Source of the DNA: SEAL01 sp032153715
GTDB lineage: Bacteria; Patescibacteriota; Saccharimonadia; Saccharimonadales; Saccharimonadaceae
NCBI GenBank assembly: GCA_032153715.1
Contig: JALDYR010000002.1
Location: 248,001-312,000 of the forward strand
Direction of reading: 5' to 3'
Length of the DNA: 64,000 nt
Shown here: piece by piece, positions 31,897 to 39,212 of the stretch
Layout of the letters: the number at the start of each line of letters is the position of its first letter
Numbering within the stretch: position 1 is the first letter of the stretch
The notes under the pieces: generated by a model
What the model was told of the DNA's origin: nothing
What the model saw: the letters and a program-made list of their open reading frames with translations, nothing else
Database searches by the model: none
Translations under genes and position numbers: made by a program

Positions 31897-32481
31897 ATGA
31901 GACGACAACATGGCTTTACGATTGTCGAGCTGTTGATTGTTATCATGGTGATTGGTATTTTGGCGGCTATCACAATTGTTGCCTTTAATGGGGTGCAAAC
32001 TCGAGCAAAGAATACTTCAATCGAGAACACGGCGAGCGCCTACCGAAAAGCGTTGGCCGCATATGTGGCGCAAAAAGGTGATTATCCTGTCAGTGGCGCC
32101 GCAGCCTGTCTAGGAAAAGCCGCTGCTTATTCTGGCGGAGCGTGCTACAACGGTACCGCCTCGGTAACCTTGGAAACAGAGCTGGGGAGTGTCCTGACGA
32201 CATTACCGCAGCCAGATACAACGTGTTTTGCGATGTACGGTGGGTGTCGTCGTGGTTTGACCTATTACTACCGCGCTCCATCGCCCACTCCCTCTCCATG
32301 GACGATTGATGGGGTTGAGCATAGTCATTACATGATTTATTTCCTTGGTGACAATGGCCGCTGTACGCTGCCGAACAACCTTGAGGGGAGCTATGGGGCA
32401 TTCTCGACAACTGCCACAAAAGGCTACATGGAGCGACACTCGAATACTAGTATGTGTATTGTGCAGCTCCCAAATCCGTGA
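31897..32481 (+). CDS. Type IV prepilin, third gene of the operon
   Basis: A 194-residue prepilin with a minimal leader (MRRQHG), so ATG 31897 is preferred over TTG 31873. The helix has one change from the family consensus (IVIMVIG). The head is long, with six cysteines, a Pro-rich PSPTPSPW segment and aromatic residues near the middle, unlike the other heads. It is the last gene of the operon; no clear terminator follows before the rpsF promoter. Confidence 0.92.
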   Translation: MRRQHGFTIVELLIVIMVIGILAAITIVAFNGVQTRAKNTSIENTASAYRKALAAYVAQKGDYPVSGAAACLGKAAAYSGGACYNGTASVTLETELGSVLTTLPQPDTTCFAMYGGCRRGLTYYYRAPSPTPSPWTIDGVEHSHYMIYFLGDNGRCTLPNNLEGSYGAFSTTATKGYMERHSNTSMCIVQLPNP

Positions 32482-32507
32482 GACCTCTAGAATTAGTCTC
32501 GTTTTTG

Positions 32508-32516
32508 TGTTAAAAT
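32508..32516 (+). promoter_or_regulatory. Extended -10 (TGTTAAAAT) of the rpsF operon
   Basis: TGTTAAAAT lies about 70 nt before the rpsF start and would give a ~65-nt leader. Confidence 0.45.
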
Positions 32517-32529
32517 AACTCTGTTATCA

Positions 32530-32580
32530 ACTCTTGCTTGCGCCACGGAGCGTAAGCATCCAAATGGATTCCAGAGGAGG
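32530..32580 (+). promoter_or_regulatory. Structured leader of the rpsF-ssb-rpsR operon
   Basis: TGCTTGCG pairs with CGTAAGCA (8 bp, one G-U) around CCACGGAG. A second hairpin ATCC-AAAT-GGAT follows just before the AGAGGAGG site. S6:S18 binding to rpsF leaders is known in many bacteria; whether this is that element is inference. Confidence 0.4.
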
Positions 32581-32586
32581 AAATCT

Positions 32587-32937
32587 ATGAAAGAATACGA
32601 ACTAACTGTTCTGATTCACCCTGACCTCGAGTCAGATATCGAGACGCCACTGACGAAAGTACGTGACATCATCAAAAACGCTGGCGGTGAAATCGTTAGC
32701 GAAGACAACTGGGGCAAGAAAAAACTTGCGTACAAGATCAACCGCGAAGACTTTGCCGTCTATGTATACATGGACGTAAAGCTACCGAGCGACGCACCAC
32801 TTAAGATCAGCAACACGTTCAACATTACCGACGAAGTACTCCGCTACCTCCTCGTCACTGTTGACGAAAAAGGCCGCAAAGCTATCGAAGAAGACAAGAA
32901 GCGTGCCGCAAGCAACGAAGCTAAAGACGAAGAATAA
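32587..32937 (+). CDS. rpsF: 30S ribosomal protein S6
   Basis: A 116-residue S6 that pairs with S18 on the platform of the small subunit. The opening KEYELTVLIHPDL and the central GKKKLAYKI block are typical. The C-terminal tail is charged (EEDKKRAASNEAKDEE). It is the first gene of the conserved rpsF-ssb-rpsR cluster with an AGAGGAGG site. Confidence 0.97.
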   Translation: MKEYELTVLIHPDLESDIETPLTKVRDIIKNAGGEIVSEDNWGKKKLAYKINREDFAVYVYMDVKLPSDAPLKISNTFNITDEVLRYLLVTVDEKGRKAIEEDKKRAASNEAKDEE

Positions 32938-32965
32938 GAATTAGAGAGAAGAGGGGAATAGGGAT

Positions 32966-33400
32966 ATGGCAAAGAGCATCAACCAAGTCATTCTGATGGG
33001 CCGCCTAACACGCGATCCAGAACAGCGCACGACAACCAGCGGAAAGACAATCGCAAGCTTTAGTATTGCAGTTGACCGTGGTGGTCAAGAAGACCAAGCT
33101 GACTTTTTCGACGTTACGGCGTGGGAAAAGCTCGGTGAATTAGTTGTTCAGTATCTATCAAAGGGTCGCCGCTGCCTCGTGCAGGGTCGCCTCCGCCAAG
33201 ATAGCTGGGATGACAAAGAAACAGGTAAAAAACGTACTCGTATCGAGGTTGTTGCGACTGATGTCACATTCCTTGACGGGCCAAACGGCGACGGTGGTTC
33301 GGCTCCTTCTTCTAGCCCTTCAGGTAACAAGAAATCAGACGACGTTGTTATCCAAGATATCGACGATAAACCGATCGATCTCTCAGAGATTCCATTCTAA
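32966..33400 (+). CDS. ssb: Single-stranded DNA-binding protein
   Basis: A 144-residue OB-fold protein that coats single-stranded DNA in replication and repair. The opening INQVILMGRLTRDPE and the DFFDVTAWEKLGE block mark the OB fold (1-105). A Gly/Ser-rich linker leads to an acidic tip ending DLSEIPF, the usual docking site for partner proteins. It lies between rpsF and rpsR as in most bacteria, with a GAGGGG ribosome-binding site. Confidence 0.97.
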   Translation: MAKSINQVILMGRLTRDPEQRTTTSGKTIASFSIAVDRGGQEDQADFFDVTAWEKLGELVVQYLSKGRRCLVQGRLRQDSWDDKETGKKRTRIEVVATDVTFLDGPNGDGGSAPSSSPSGNKKSDDVVIQDIDDKPIDLSEIPF

Positions 33401-33536
33401 GCGGTTGCTTATCGCCAGCACATTGCTGCGTTAAGTCCTGCGAGCTTCCGCTCACTGTATTGGTGTATACAGCTCGCTCCAGTTCTCGGCCTTGCCTTGC
33501 ACTGAACTAACGCTAATCAACCTAGGAGAAACTATT
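33401..33536 (+). other. Spacer between ssb and rpsR
   Basis: An unusually long 136-nt gap inside the operon. It has several short complementary stretches but no clear promoter or gene. It ends with the CTAGGAGAA ribosome-binding site of rpsR. A processing or S18-regulatory site is possible. Confidence 0.35.
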
Positions 33537-33740
33537 ATGGCAATGAAACGATTTAAAAAAGATACCCCTGCGTATTTTGACTACAAAGACGTAAAGACTT
33601 TGCAGCGCTTCATCAATATGTACGGACAGATTGAGCCAATCGCAAAGACTGGCCTGAGCGCAAAGCAGCAGCGCCAGCTTGCTGTTGCAATCAAGCGTGC
33701 ACGTCACTTGGCGCTTATGCCATTTGTGACACAGGGCTAA
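33537..33740 (+). CDS. rpsR: 30S ribosomal protein S18
   Basis: A 67-residue S18 starting at ATG 33537 behind AGGAGA; the longer frame to 33492 has no ribosome-binding site. KRFKKDTPAYFDYKDV and KRARHLALMPFV are typical. There is no N-terminal cysteine cluster, so it is the zinc-free type. It forms a heterodimer with S6 from the same operon. Confidence 0.96.
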   Translation: MAMKRFKKDTPAYFDYKDVKTLQRFINMYGQIEPIAKTGLSAKQQRQLAVAIKRARHLALMPFVTQG

Positions 33741-33755
33741 TCGGTAATCGGTATT

Positions 33756-33783
33756 TGGCAGCTACAACATACCGTAGCTGCCA
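33756..33783 (+). other. Hairpin between rpsR and efp
   Basis: TGGCAGCTAC/GTAGCTGCCA, a 10-bp perfect stem with an 8-nt loop. No T-run follows, so it could be a weak terminator or an mRNA end stabiliser. Confidence 0.55.
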
Positions 33784-33832
33784 TTCACTAGTTACTAATT
33801 ATGACTGATTTGTATAAAGTAGGAGAAGTAAT

Positions 33833-34393
33833 ATGTATCAACCAACAGATTTGAAAAAAGGCGTTGTGTGTCAGATTGATGGCAAGCCATACCGCGTGAC
33901 AGACTATAACCAAAAGGTAATGGGCCGTGGCGGCAGTATCGTGAACGTCAAGCTTAAAAACTTGATTGACGGTAGCGTCATCCCAAAGACCTTTAAAGGT
34001 CAGGACAAGATCGAACGTGCTGAAGTGACCAACAAGACCGTGCAATATTTGTATGCAGACGGTGACGACTTTCACTTTATGGATCCAGAGAGCTTTGATC
34101 AGTTCCAATTGAGCGCCGAGATTGTTGATACGGCCTCACAGTATCTCAAGGAAGGCGATGAACTGAACTTGCAGTTCTTTGATAGTAAGGTGATTAACGT
34201 TGAACTACCAAAGAACCTCTATCTGGAAGTGACGTACACTGAAGACGTTGTGAAGGGCGACACTACTAGTAGCGTCCTCAAAGACGCAACGCTTGAAACA
34301 GGCCTGGTCGTAAAAGTCCCTGCCTTCATCAAGACGGGCGACGTCGTGTCAGTCGATACGACAACTGGCGAATACCGCGAACGCAAAAAGTAA
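33833..34393 (+). CDS. efp: Elongation factor P, Arg32 type
   Basis: A 186-residue three-domain factor that relieves ribosome stalling at polyproline. The loop that reaches the peptidyl-transferase centre reads V-M-G-R32-G-G-S-I, followed by VNVKLKNLIDG. The usual Lys of this loop is replaced by Arg32, as in the EarP-dependent, rhamnosylated EF-P of Pseudomonas and relatives. No EarP gene is in this window. The ribosome-binding site is GTAGGAGAAG. Pro-rich proteins encoded nearby (2650, 62432) would be natural clients. Confidence 0.95.
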   Translation: MYQPTDLKKGVVCQIDGKPYRVTDYNQKVMGRGGSIVNVKLKNLIDGSVIPKTFKGQDKIERAEVTNKTVQYLYADGDDFHFMDPESFDQFQLSAEIVDTASQYLKEGDELNLQFFDSKVINVELPKNLYLEVTYTEDVVKGDTTSSVLKDATLETGLVVKVPAFIKTGDVVSVDTTTGEYRERKK

Positions 34394-34414
34394 GTCGCTT
34401 ACGATTTACATTAC

Positions 34415-34449
34415 ACTGCCCTCGGCGTATGCTTGGGGCAGTTTAGTTT
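34415..34449 (+). terminator. Terminator after efp
   Basis: ACTGCCC/GGGCAGT stem around a 14-nt loop, followed by TTAGTTTC. Confidence 0.75.
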
Positions 34450-34515
34450 CAGGTTTTTCCTCCGACTGAATTGTACCTTGAGAGGTTACATTCACTTGCT
34501 ACAGAAGGGATTGCT

Positions 34516-35817
34516 ATGAGAAGCTTTTGCGCCAGTGTTGTCGCATGTGCTGTCCTGTTTGGTGTTGGGTTAGTGGCCCAGCCAGCGGCGGCTCAGCCGA
34601 TTGTTCCGCAATTACCATCATTGTCCGACGTGATTAATCAGGTGGTGCCGCCACACGCGGGAGATCTGCAGCAGAGCATGCTGCCGTCTGATGTCGGCGA
34701 TGCGTTTTTTGATGTTTATCCGGACAATCTGTCAACGTATGACAATGGTGAGGTTATCGAATGGCGTGATATCACGGCCGCGTCGGCAGGTATGTTCGCC
34801 GTACCAGTTCGTCAGGTGTTTCAGTTCAAGTTTCGGACGAACGATTCGAAAGGTGAGCCATCATTTGGTACGGCATCATTGGTGGTGCCGGCCAGTCTGC
34901 CAGTTGGCGAGGCAAACCGGCCAGTTGTGGTCAACAATTTGCCAATCGACGCACTTGGTCGCAGGTGTACGCCGGGTTACACGATGTCGCATGGTATCGG
35001 CTGGGAGACAAATCCAACCGATTACGTTCCACCAGTGACGACGCTGGCGGCTGCACGTGGGTATGCGGTATTGATCCCTGATCACGAGGGGCCAAAGATG
35101 GCATACGCCGAACCGCGCACAGCTGGACACATCGTGCTTGATTCCATCAGGGCGCTCAAGCAATTGCGGCCAGAGTTTCAGATGAGTCGCTTTGGCATGG
35201 CTGGCTATTCTGGTGGATCGATCGCCACGAATGGCGCGGCAAAGCTGTTGCCGTCGTATGCGCCCGAGTTAGCGGGGCAAGTAGTGGGCGCCGCGCTCGG
35301 CGGCACGCCTGTTGATGAAGGGGTGCTCGCTGGCAGTATGACCAGCTGGTACAACTGGGCAAAAGGAGTGTTTATTGGAGCGGCATATGGGATTTCGCGT
35401 GAGCAGCCTGATATAGCGCCGAAGATGAACAATCTAGGTGCTCAGATTGCGCCGTACTTGCGCGATCTGTGTATTATCCCGATTGCGCTGCTCGGTCCGC
35501 TGCCATTGCCATTCGATATACTGGCGGTTATGCCTGATCCACTTCATTCTGATTTTGCGTATGAAGTGTATGCGCGCAATAGTTTGAAAGGGGTGAAGTA
35601 TGGTGCGCCGTTGTTTGTTTATAACGGGGCGCAGGAGTTTTGGATCCCAGCGGTGATGGCGCGCGAATTGTACGCCGAGCAGTGTGCACTCGGAACGCCA
35701 TCGGTGCTACGGTTGCCAGTTGGCGAGCATGGCATTGCGGCGCTAACGGGTTTGTCGGAAGCATTGTCGTGGCTTGACCAGCGATTGCGGGGGGTTCCAG
35801 CACCCAGTGAATGTTAA
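34516..35817 (+). CDS. Secretory lipase (LIP family) with signal peptide
   Basis: A 433-residue exported alpha/beta-hydrolase from ATG 34516 (AGAAGGGA site upstream; the frame to 34471 is less likely). The signal peptide ends near AAAQP (about residue 26). Nucleophile elbow GYSGGS is at residues 230-235, preceded by the FGMA strand; the GEHG segment near the end holds the likely catalytic His. The layout (VIEWRDIT, PDHEGP, GHIVLDSIRA) matches the secretory lipase family PF03583, common in Actinobacteria such as Mycobacterium and Rhodococcus. It cleaves esters or lipids outside the cell. Acquisition from an actinobacterial host is possible. Confidence 0.85.
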   Translation: MRSFCASVVACAVLFGVGLVAQPAAAQPIVPQLPSLSDVINQVVPPHAGDLQQSMLPSDVGDAFFDVYPDNLSTYDNGEVIEWRDITAASAGMFAVPVRQVFQFKFRTNDSKGEPSFGTASLVVPASLPVGEANRPVVVNNLPIDALGRRCTPGYTMSHGIGWETNPTDYVPPVTTLAAARGYAVLIPDHEGPKMAYAEPRTAGHIVLDSIRALKQLRPEFQMSRFGMAGYSGGSIATNGAAKLLPSYAPELAGQVVGAALGGTPVDEGVLAGSMTSWYNWAKGVFIGAAYGISREQPDIAPKMNNLGAQIAPYLRDLCIIPIALLGPLPLPFDILAVMPDPLHSDFAYEVYARNSLKGVKYGAPLFVYNGAQEFWIPAVMARELYAEQCALGTPSVLRLPVGEHGIAALTGLSEALSWLDQRLRGVPAPSEC

Positions 35818-35823
35818 CCGCTC

Positions 35824-35874
35824 GAGCCCTCGTGGTGTGTAGGTATTTGACCTGCGTGCCACGAGGGCTCTTTC
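35824..35874 (+). terminator. Long terminator after the lipase gene
   Basis: A perfect 12-bp stem GAGCCCTCGTGG/CCACGAGGGCTC with a smaller AGGT/ACCT hairpin inside, followed by TTTCTCTGTT. It ends 5 bp before the tlyA -10 box. Confidence 0.9.
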
Positions 35875-35879
35875 TCTGT

Positions 35880-35885
35880 TACAAT
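35880..35885 (+). promoter_or_regulatory. -10 box TACAAT before tlyA
   Basis: TACAAT ends 7 nt before ATG 35893; no Shine-Dalgarno sequence. Confidence 0.55.
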
Positions 35886-35892
35886 AGGGGTA

Positions 35893-36609
35893 ATGAAACA
35901 ACGACTTGATATTGAACTGACGACTCGCGGACTGACGACCAGTCGCTCGCAGGCAGAAAGCTGGATTAAGCTTGGTAAGGTGACGGTCGATGGGCGCGTC
36001 GCGACCAAGCCTGGGCAATTTGTGCGCACCGATAGCGACATCAAACTAACTGCCACAGAACGCTATGTTAGCCGAGCAGGCTTGAAGTTAGCGAGCGTGG
36101 CAAAGCTGTTAAAGCTCGACTTCCGTGACAAAACGGTGCTTGATGTCGGCAGTAGCACTGGCGGGTTCACTGACTATGCACTGCAAAACGGTGCGCAAAA
36201 AGTGTATGCAGTTGATGTCGGCACGGAGCAGTTGCATCCAAGCCTTCGTGGTAATCCGGCAATTGAACTACATGAAAAGACGGATATTCGTGATTTTTAC
36301 CTTGATGACAAGCCGGGTATCATCGTGATGGACGTGTCGTTTATTAGTCTGCGTGAAATCTTGCCGCATCTGGCGAAAGAATTGAGTGACAAAAATACCC
36401 TGATGGCAGCAATGCTCAAGCCGCAATTTGAAGCTGGCCGCGACCAAGTAAACAAGGGTGTGATAAAAAATGATTCAGTCCGTCGTCAAATCTTGAGGGA
36501 TTTTGAAACCTGGGCCAAGCAATACTTTGTGATCATTGATAAACGCGACAGCGACGTGGCGGGTGCCAAGGGTAATCAAGAGCGTTTTTATTTGCTTAAG
36601 GTTAAATAA
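35893..36609 (+). CDS. tlyA: TlyA family rRNA 2'-O-methyltransferase
   Basis: A 238-residue protein with an N-terminal S4 RNA-binding domain (about 1-60: RLDIELTTRGLTTSRSQAESWI) and an FtsJ-type methyltransferase domain with the SAM motif DVGSSTGGFTDYAL near residue 82. TlyA methylates ribose of 16S and/or 23S rRNA at the subunit interface and sets capreomycin sensitivity; older annotations call it hemolysin. The GIIVMDVSFISLREI motif holds a catalytic Asp. It is monocistronic. Confidence 0.92.
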   Translation: MKQRLDIELTTRGLTTSRSQAESWIKLGKVTVDGRVATKPGQFVRTDSDIKLTATERYVSRAGLKLASVAKLLKLDFRDKTVLDVGSSTGGFTDYALQNGAQKVYAVDVGTEQLHPSLRGNPAIELHEKTDIRDFYLDDKPGIIVMDVSFISLREILPHLAKELSDKNTLMAAMLKPQFEAGRDQVNKGVIKNDSVRRQILRDFETWAKQYFVIIDKRDSDVAGAKGNQERFYLLKVK

Positions 36610-36636
36610 CCTAGTATTTACTTTTATATATATTTA

Positions 36637-36645
36637 TGGTATTAT
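36637..36645 (+). promoter_or_regulatory. Extended -10 (TGGTATTAT) of the surface protein-sortase operon
   Basis: TGGTATTAT with a possible TTTACT -35 16 nt before the hexamer. It gives a leader of about 95 nt containing exclusive hairpins. Confidence 0.5.
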
Positions 36646-36659
36646 CCTCCCTGTAATGT

Positions 36660-36697
36660 CCTTAAACAATTTTTAAGGTGTGTTACATGCACCTTAA
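36660..36697 (+). promoter_or_regulatory. Leader with two mutually exclusive hairpins
   Basis: Hairpin 1: CCTTAAA (36660-36666) with TTTAAGG (36672-36678). Hairpin 2: TTAAGGTG (36673-36680) with CACCTTAA (36690-36697). They share 36673-36678, so only one can form. An ATG at 36687 in the loop of hairpin 2 follows an AAGGTG and opens a 41-codon frame that overlaps the main gene. Confidence 0.5.
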
Positions 36698-36748
36698 GAA
36701 TTGGATTTGGACCAAACTAAGATTTACAACCAACCGAAAGGGTGTACC

Positions 36749-38488
36749 ATGCGTGCATCGAATCTTGGCCGTATCAGTTCGACTGTGGCAGTTTCTGCTG
36801 TCGCACTTCTGACAATTGCAGGACCGGCGAGTGCCGATCCTGTCGAGTCGGGTGGATCTGACACCTCCGTGGTGGAGTCGAGTGGCGGTGCTGACGCTGG
36901 CGATTCGAGTGAATCGTCTGGCGGTGCTGCTGATTCGGGTTCATCGACAAGTGGTGGATCCGATGTAGACGCCGGCAGTTCTGCTGGTGGCTCGTCGGGC
37001 TACTCCTCTGACAGTGGTTCGTCGGGACTCGATCCCAACGAATCGTCAGGGGCGGGCGTTGGGCAGACAACCGATCCGGTGATCAATACCGGTGGTGGCG
37101 AAGAGGTCGTGGAACCGGAGGCAACTCCGCCCGCGGCTGATCCGGTATCGTCCGGGGATGATTTGTCGGCTGAGGCTAGCAGCGGTGGCGAAGCGGAGGA
37201 AGCAACTCCGCCCGCACCTCCGGATCCGGTTGCTGTTTCGGATACCGAGCCCGCAGAAGCTGTGGGCGAGGCAGAGCCTGAGGTAGTTGAACCGGTGGTA
37301 ACGCCGGACAAGGCGGACGATGTTCCGCCTCCGTCTGTATCGGAGCTTCTTGTCGAGGCTGCCGATGCAGAGGAGCCCAGTCTCGAGGCTGACGCCGGCG
37401 AAGACGTGGAAACGTTGCCGGTGCCGACAAGGACTGTTGGTCTCGAGGAGTTCAATCCTGCAGCACTTGATGCTAATGGTAAGCTTCGTTGGGATCCGAT
37501 CGGCTACGATCCGAGCAATCCGAATATCGGTGCGTTCGACGATACCTCACCGCTACAGGTGGTGAGTAATGCCTCGAACGAAGTCACCGTGCACAATCCG
37601 AACCCGGCTGGCACACCGGCAATTCTCTATGCTGTCAAGCAGCAGGGAGGCGACAAGGTGTACTGGACGTCAGTTGCTCCTGGCGAGACGGTCAAGATCA
37701 AATCTGACCAGCTGGTAGCAGGTGAGTCAATCACCTATCTGGCAGTGTCAGAGGCGTACGTGGACGAGAATGGTTTCGTCTACTACAAGCTTCTGAACGA
37801 GCCGTCCGATCTGGTGATTTCTGACGCGCCTCCGAAGGAGGAGCATGAGCCTGGCGGCGGTGGGCACGACGACGATGACGATGGTCACGGCGGCGAGGGT
37901 GATGGTGATGGTCACGGTCACGGTGATGGCGATCACGAGGACGGCGAGGGTGGCGGCCATGAAGATGGCGGTCATCACGGCGGTGGTGGACACGACGATG
38001 GCGATGGTCACGGCGGCGGTCATCACGGTGGCGGTCACGGTGGTGGCAAGCCCGATGAGGGCGGCGACACGAATGTCGAATTTGTTTTCAATTTCGAGTT
38101 CAATGTCATCGTGAACAACCTGGTCGACAACAGTCAAACGACTGTTGTGGTCTACGGAGACAGTGACCGTGAGGATTACGTCGAAGGCAGCTTCGAATGC
38201 GAAGGTCTGACCTACGACTATGTCTACACCGAAGAGGCCGGCGCTCGCGTAGTGAGCTACACCGATTCGGCTGGTCAGAAGTATCAGAATGCGCCACGCG
38301 ACCGGGGAGTAACTTTCCCGGCCGGCATCAATCCGACGTCAACGGCTCAGGCTGGAGATGGCGGACCTGATGTGGAATCGCTGATCCTTCTCGGAGGAGT
38401 AGCGGCTCTCGGTATTGCGGGCGTCGGTTACTATGGTGGTCGCGCGGTTATCCGCCGGCGCAAGGTAGGCGGTTCATCTACTCTGTGA
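36749..38488 (+). CDS. Large low-complexity surface protein with His/Gly/Asp-rich region and C-terminal anchor
   Basis: A 579-residue exported protein. Signal peptide cleaved near ASA-D30; Ser/Gly-rich region (~35-115); Glu/Pro/Val-rich region (~115-230); a globular section (~235-360); a 70-residue stretch of His, Gly, Asp and Glu (~370-440) likely to bind divalent metals; a second globular section (~445-530); then a membrane segment and basic RRRK tail. No LPxTG motif is present; TAQAG, 43-47 residues from the end, is the nearest LAxTG-like candidate. The next gene is a sortase, which makes covalent anchoring likely. GC-rich, C-ending codons differ from its neighbours. The ATG at 36749 has a GAAAGGGTG site. 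Confidence 0.75.
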   Translation: MRASNLGRISSTVAVSAVALLTIAGPASADPVESGGSDTSVVESSGGADAGDSSESSGGAADSGSSTSGGSDVDAGSSAGGSSGYSSDSGSSGLDPNESSGAGVGQTTDPVINTGGGEEVVEPEATPPAADPVSSGDDLSAEASSGGEAEEATPPAPPDPVAVSDTEPAEAVGEAEPEVVEPVVTPDKADDVPPPSVSELLVEAADAEEPSLEADAGEDVETLPVPTRTVGLEEFNPAALDANGKLRWDPIGYDPSNPNIGAFDDTSPLQVVSNASNEVTVHNPNPAGTPAILYAVKQQGGDKVYWTSVAPGETVKIKSDQLVAGESITYLAVSEAYVDENGFVYYKLLNEPSDLVISDAPPKEEHEPGGGGHDDDDDGHGGEGDGDGHGHGDGDHEDGEGGGHEDGGHHGGGGHDDGDGHGGGHHGGGHGGGKPDEGGDTNVEFVFNFEFNVIVNNLVDNSQTTVVVYGDSDREDYVEGSFECEGLTYDYVYTEEAGARVVSYTDSAGQKYQNAPRDRGVTFPAGINPTSTAQAGDGGPDVESLILLGGVAALGIAGVGYYGGRAVIRRRKVGGSSTL

Positions 38489-39105
38489 TGGTTAAACGAC
38501 TGCTAGTTGTACTCTCGGTTGTAGTGATCGTGCCGGGTTTTCTCTCTTCGTTCCATATGGGGCGCGGAGAAAGCTTTGCGGTAGGTAGGGCGTATGCTCC
38601 ACCTGTTCTTTCGATCACGACGCCGAACACGGTAATTCCACCCGCGCCTCCAGTCTTTATGGAGATGCGAGGCGCGGGTGGTACCTATCTGAGTACGCCA
38701 ATTGACCCCCAGCCACTATACGAAGTGGATAACAAGGTTACTCCGCGGGAGTTGCCTGGCTGGTGGGACCGGGGTGTCGAATCGATGCCCAGTACCGATA
38801 CCTTAGGGACGGTACTCATTGTGGGACATGCCCAAGCAAGTTCACCTGACGTTTTCAATCCGTTGATGACTGCTACGGTGAATGATCAAGTTACGCTCAA
38901 GACAGCTCATGGTGTACTGACGTATACGGTATGCGAACCGCCCCTCCTGATCAATAAGGAGGCAATAGCGGATCGGTCAGACCTGTATGACCCAGTTGCC
39001 GGACGCCTTGTTTTGGTGATGTGTAATGTTGATCAGGGTGGGGACACACTTGATAATCGTGTCCTTGTTGCCCGGCTTGGCAATTGTTCAAATCCCGTTG
39101 GTTGA
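38488..39105 (+). CDS. Sortase (class F/E-like transpeptidase)
   Basis: A 205-residue membrane-anchored cysteine transpeptidase. N-terminal hydrophobic anchor (~5-20), Pro-rich spacer, then the sortase barrel. The catalytic triad can be read as His114 (IVGHAQ), Cys179 (LVMCN) and Arg191 (DNRVLVA). The domain is short and follows class F sortases of Actinobacteria. It starts at ATG 38488, overlapping the stop of the surface protein gene (TGATG), so the two are coupled and the upstream protein is the probable substrate. A GTG at 38485 is also in frame. Confidence 0.82.
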   Translation: MVKRLLVVLSVVVIVPGFLSSFHMGRGESFAVGRAYAPPVLSITTPNTVIPPAPPVFMEMRGAGGTYLSTPIDPQPLYEVDNKVTPRELPGWWDRGVESMPSTDTLGTVLIVGHAQASSPDVFNPLMTATVNDQVTLKTAHGVLTYTVCEPPLLINKEAIADRSDLYDPVAGRLVLVMCNVDQGGDTLDNRVLVARLGNCSNPVG

Positions 39106-39150
39106 AAAACCAACTAGCTAAACGCACAGCGAATAAGTGCGTCGTATAAA

Positions 39151-39198
39151 ACCCCCGTAATCACGGTGCGAAAGCGTTGTGATTACGGGGGTATTTTT
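39151..39198. terminator. Terminator between sortase and ychF genes
   Basis: ACCCCCGTAATCAC (39151-39164) pairs with GTGATTACGGGGGT (39179-39192), a 14-bp perfect stem, followed by ATTTTTT. It is usable in both directions. Confidence 0.93.
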
Positions 39199-39212
39199 TA
39201 TGTCTGGAGGAT

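Noticed and set aside
34471..34515. Upstream start of the lipase gene at 34471
   Set aside because: It adds 15 polar residues before the signal peptide, while ATG 34516 has an AGAAGGGA site.
37748..38137. Long open frames on the minus strand across the His/Gly-rich part of the surface protein gene
   Set aside because: They mirror the GGC/CAC/GAT repeats of the plus-strand gene, give Val/Thr/Ile low-complexity products and have no ribosome-binding site or -10 box.
10455..38488. Recoding of UGA to glycine, as in some CPR phyla
   Set aside because: TGA ends well-defined genes (ASCH, ABC ATPase, prepilin 31331, surface protein) at expected lengths, and no in-frame TGA was needed to extend any recognised protein.
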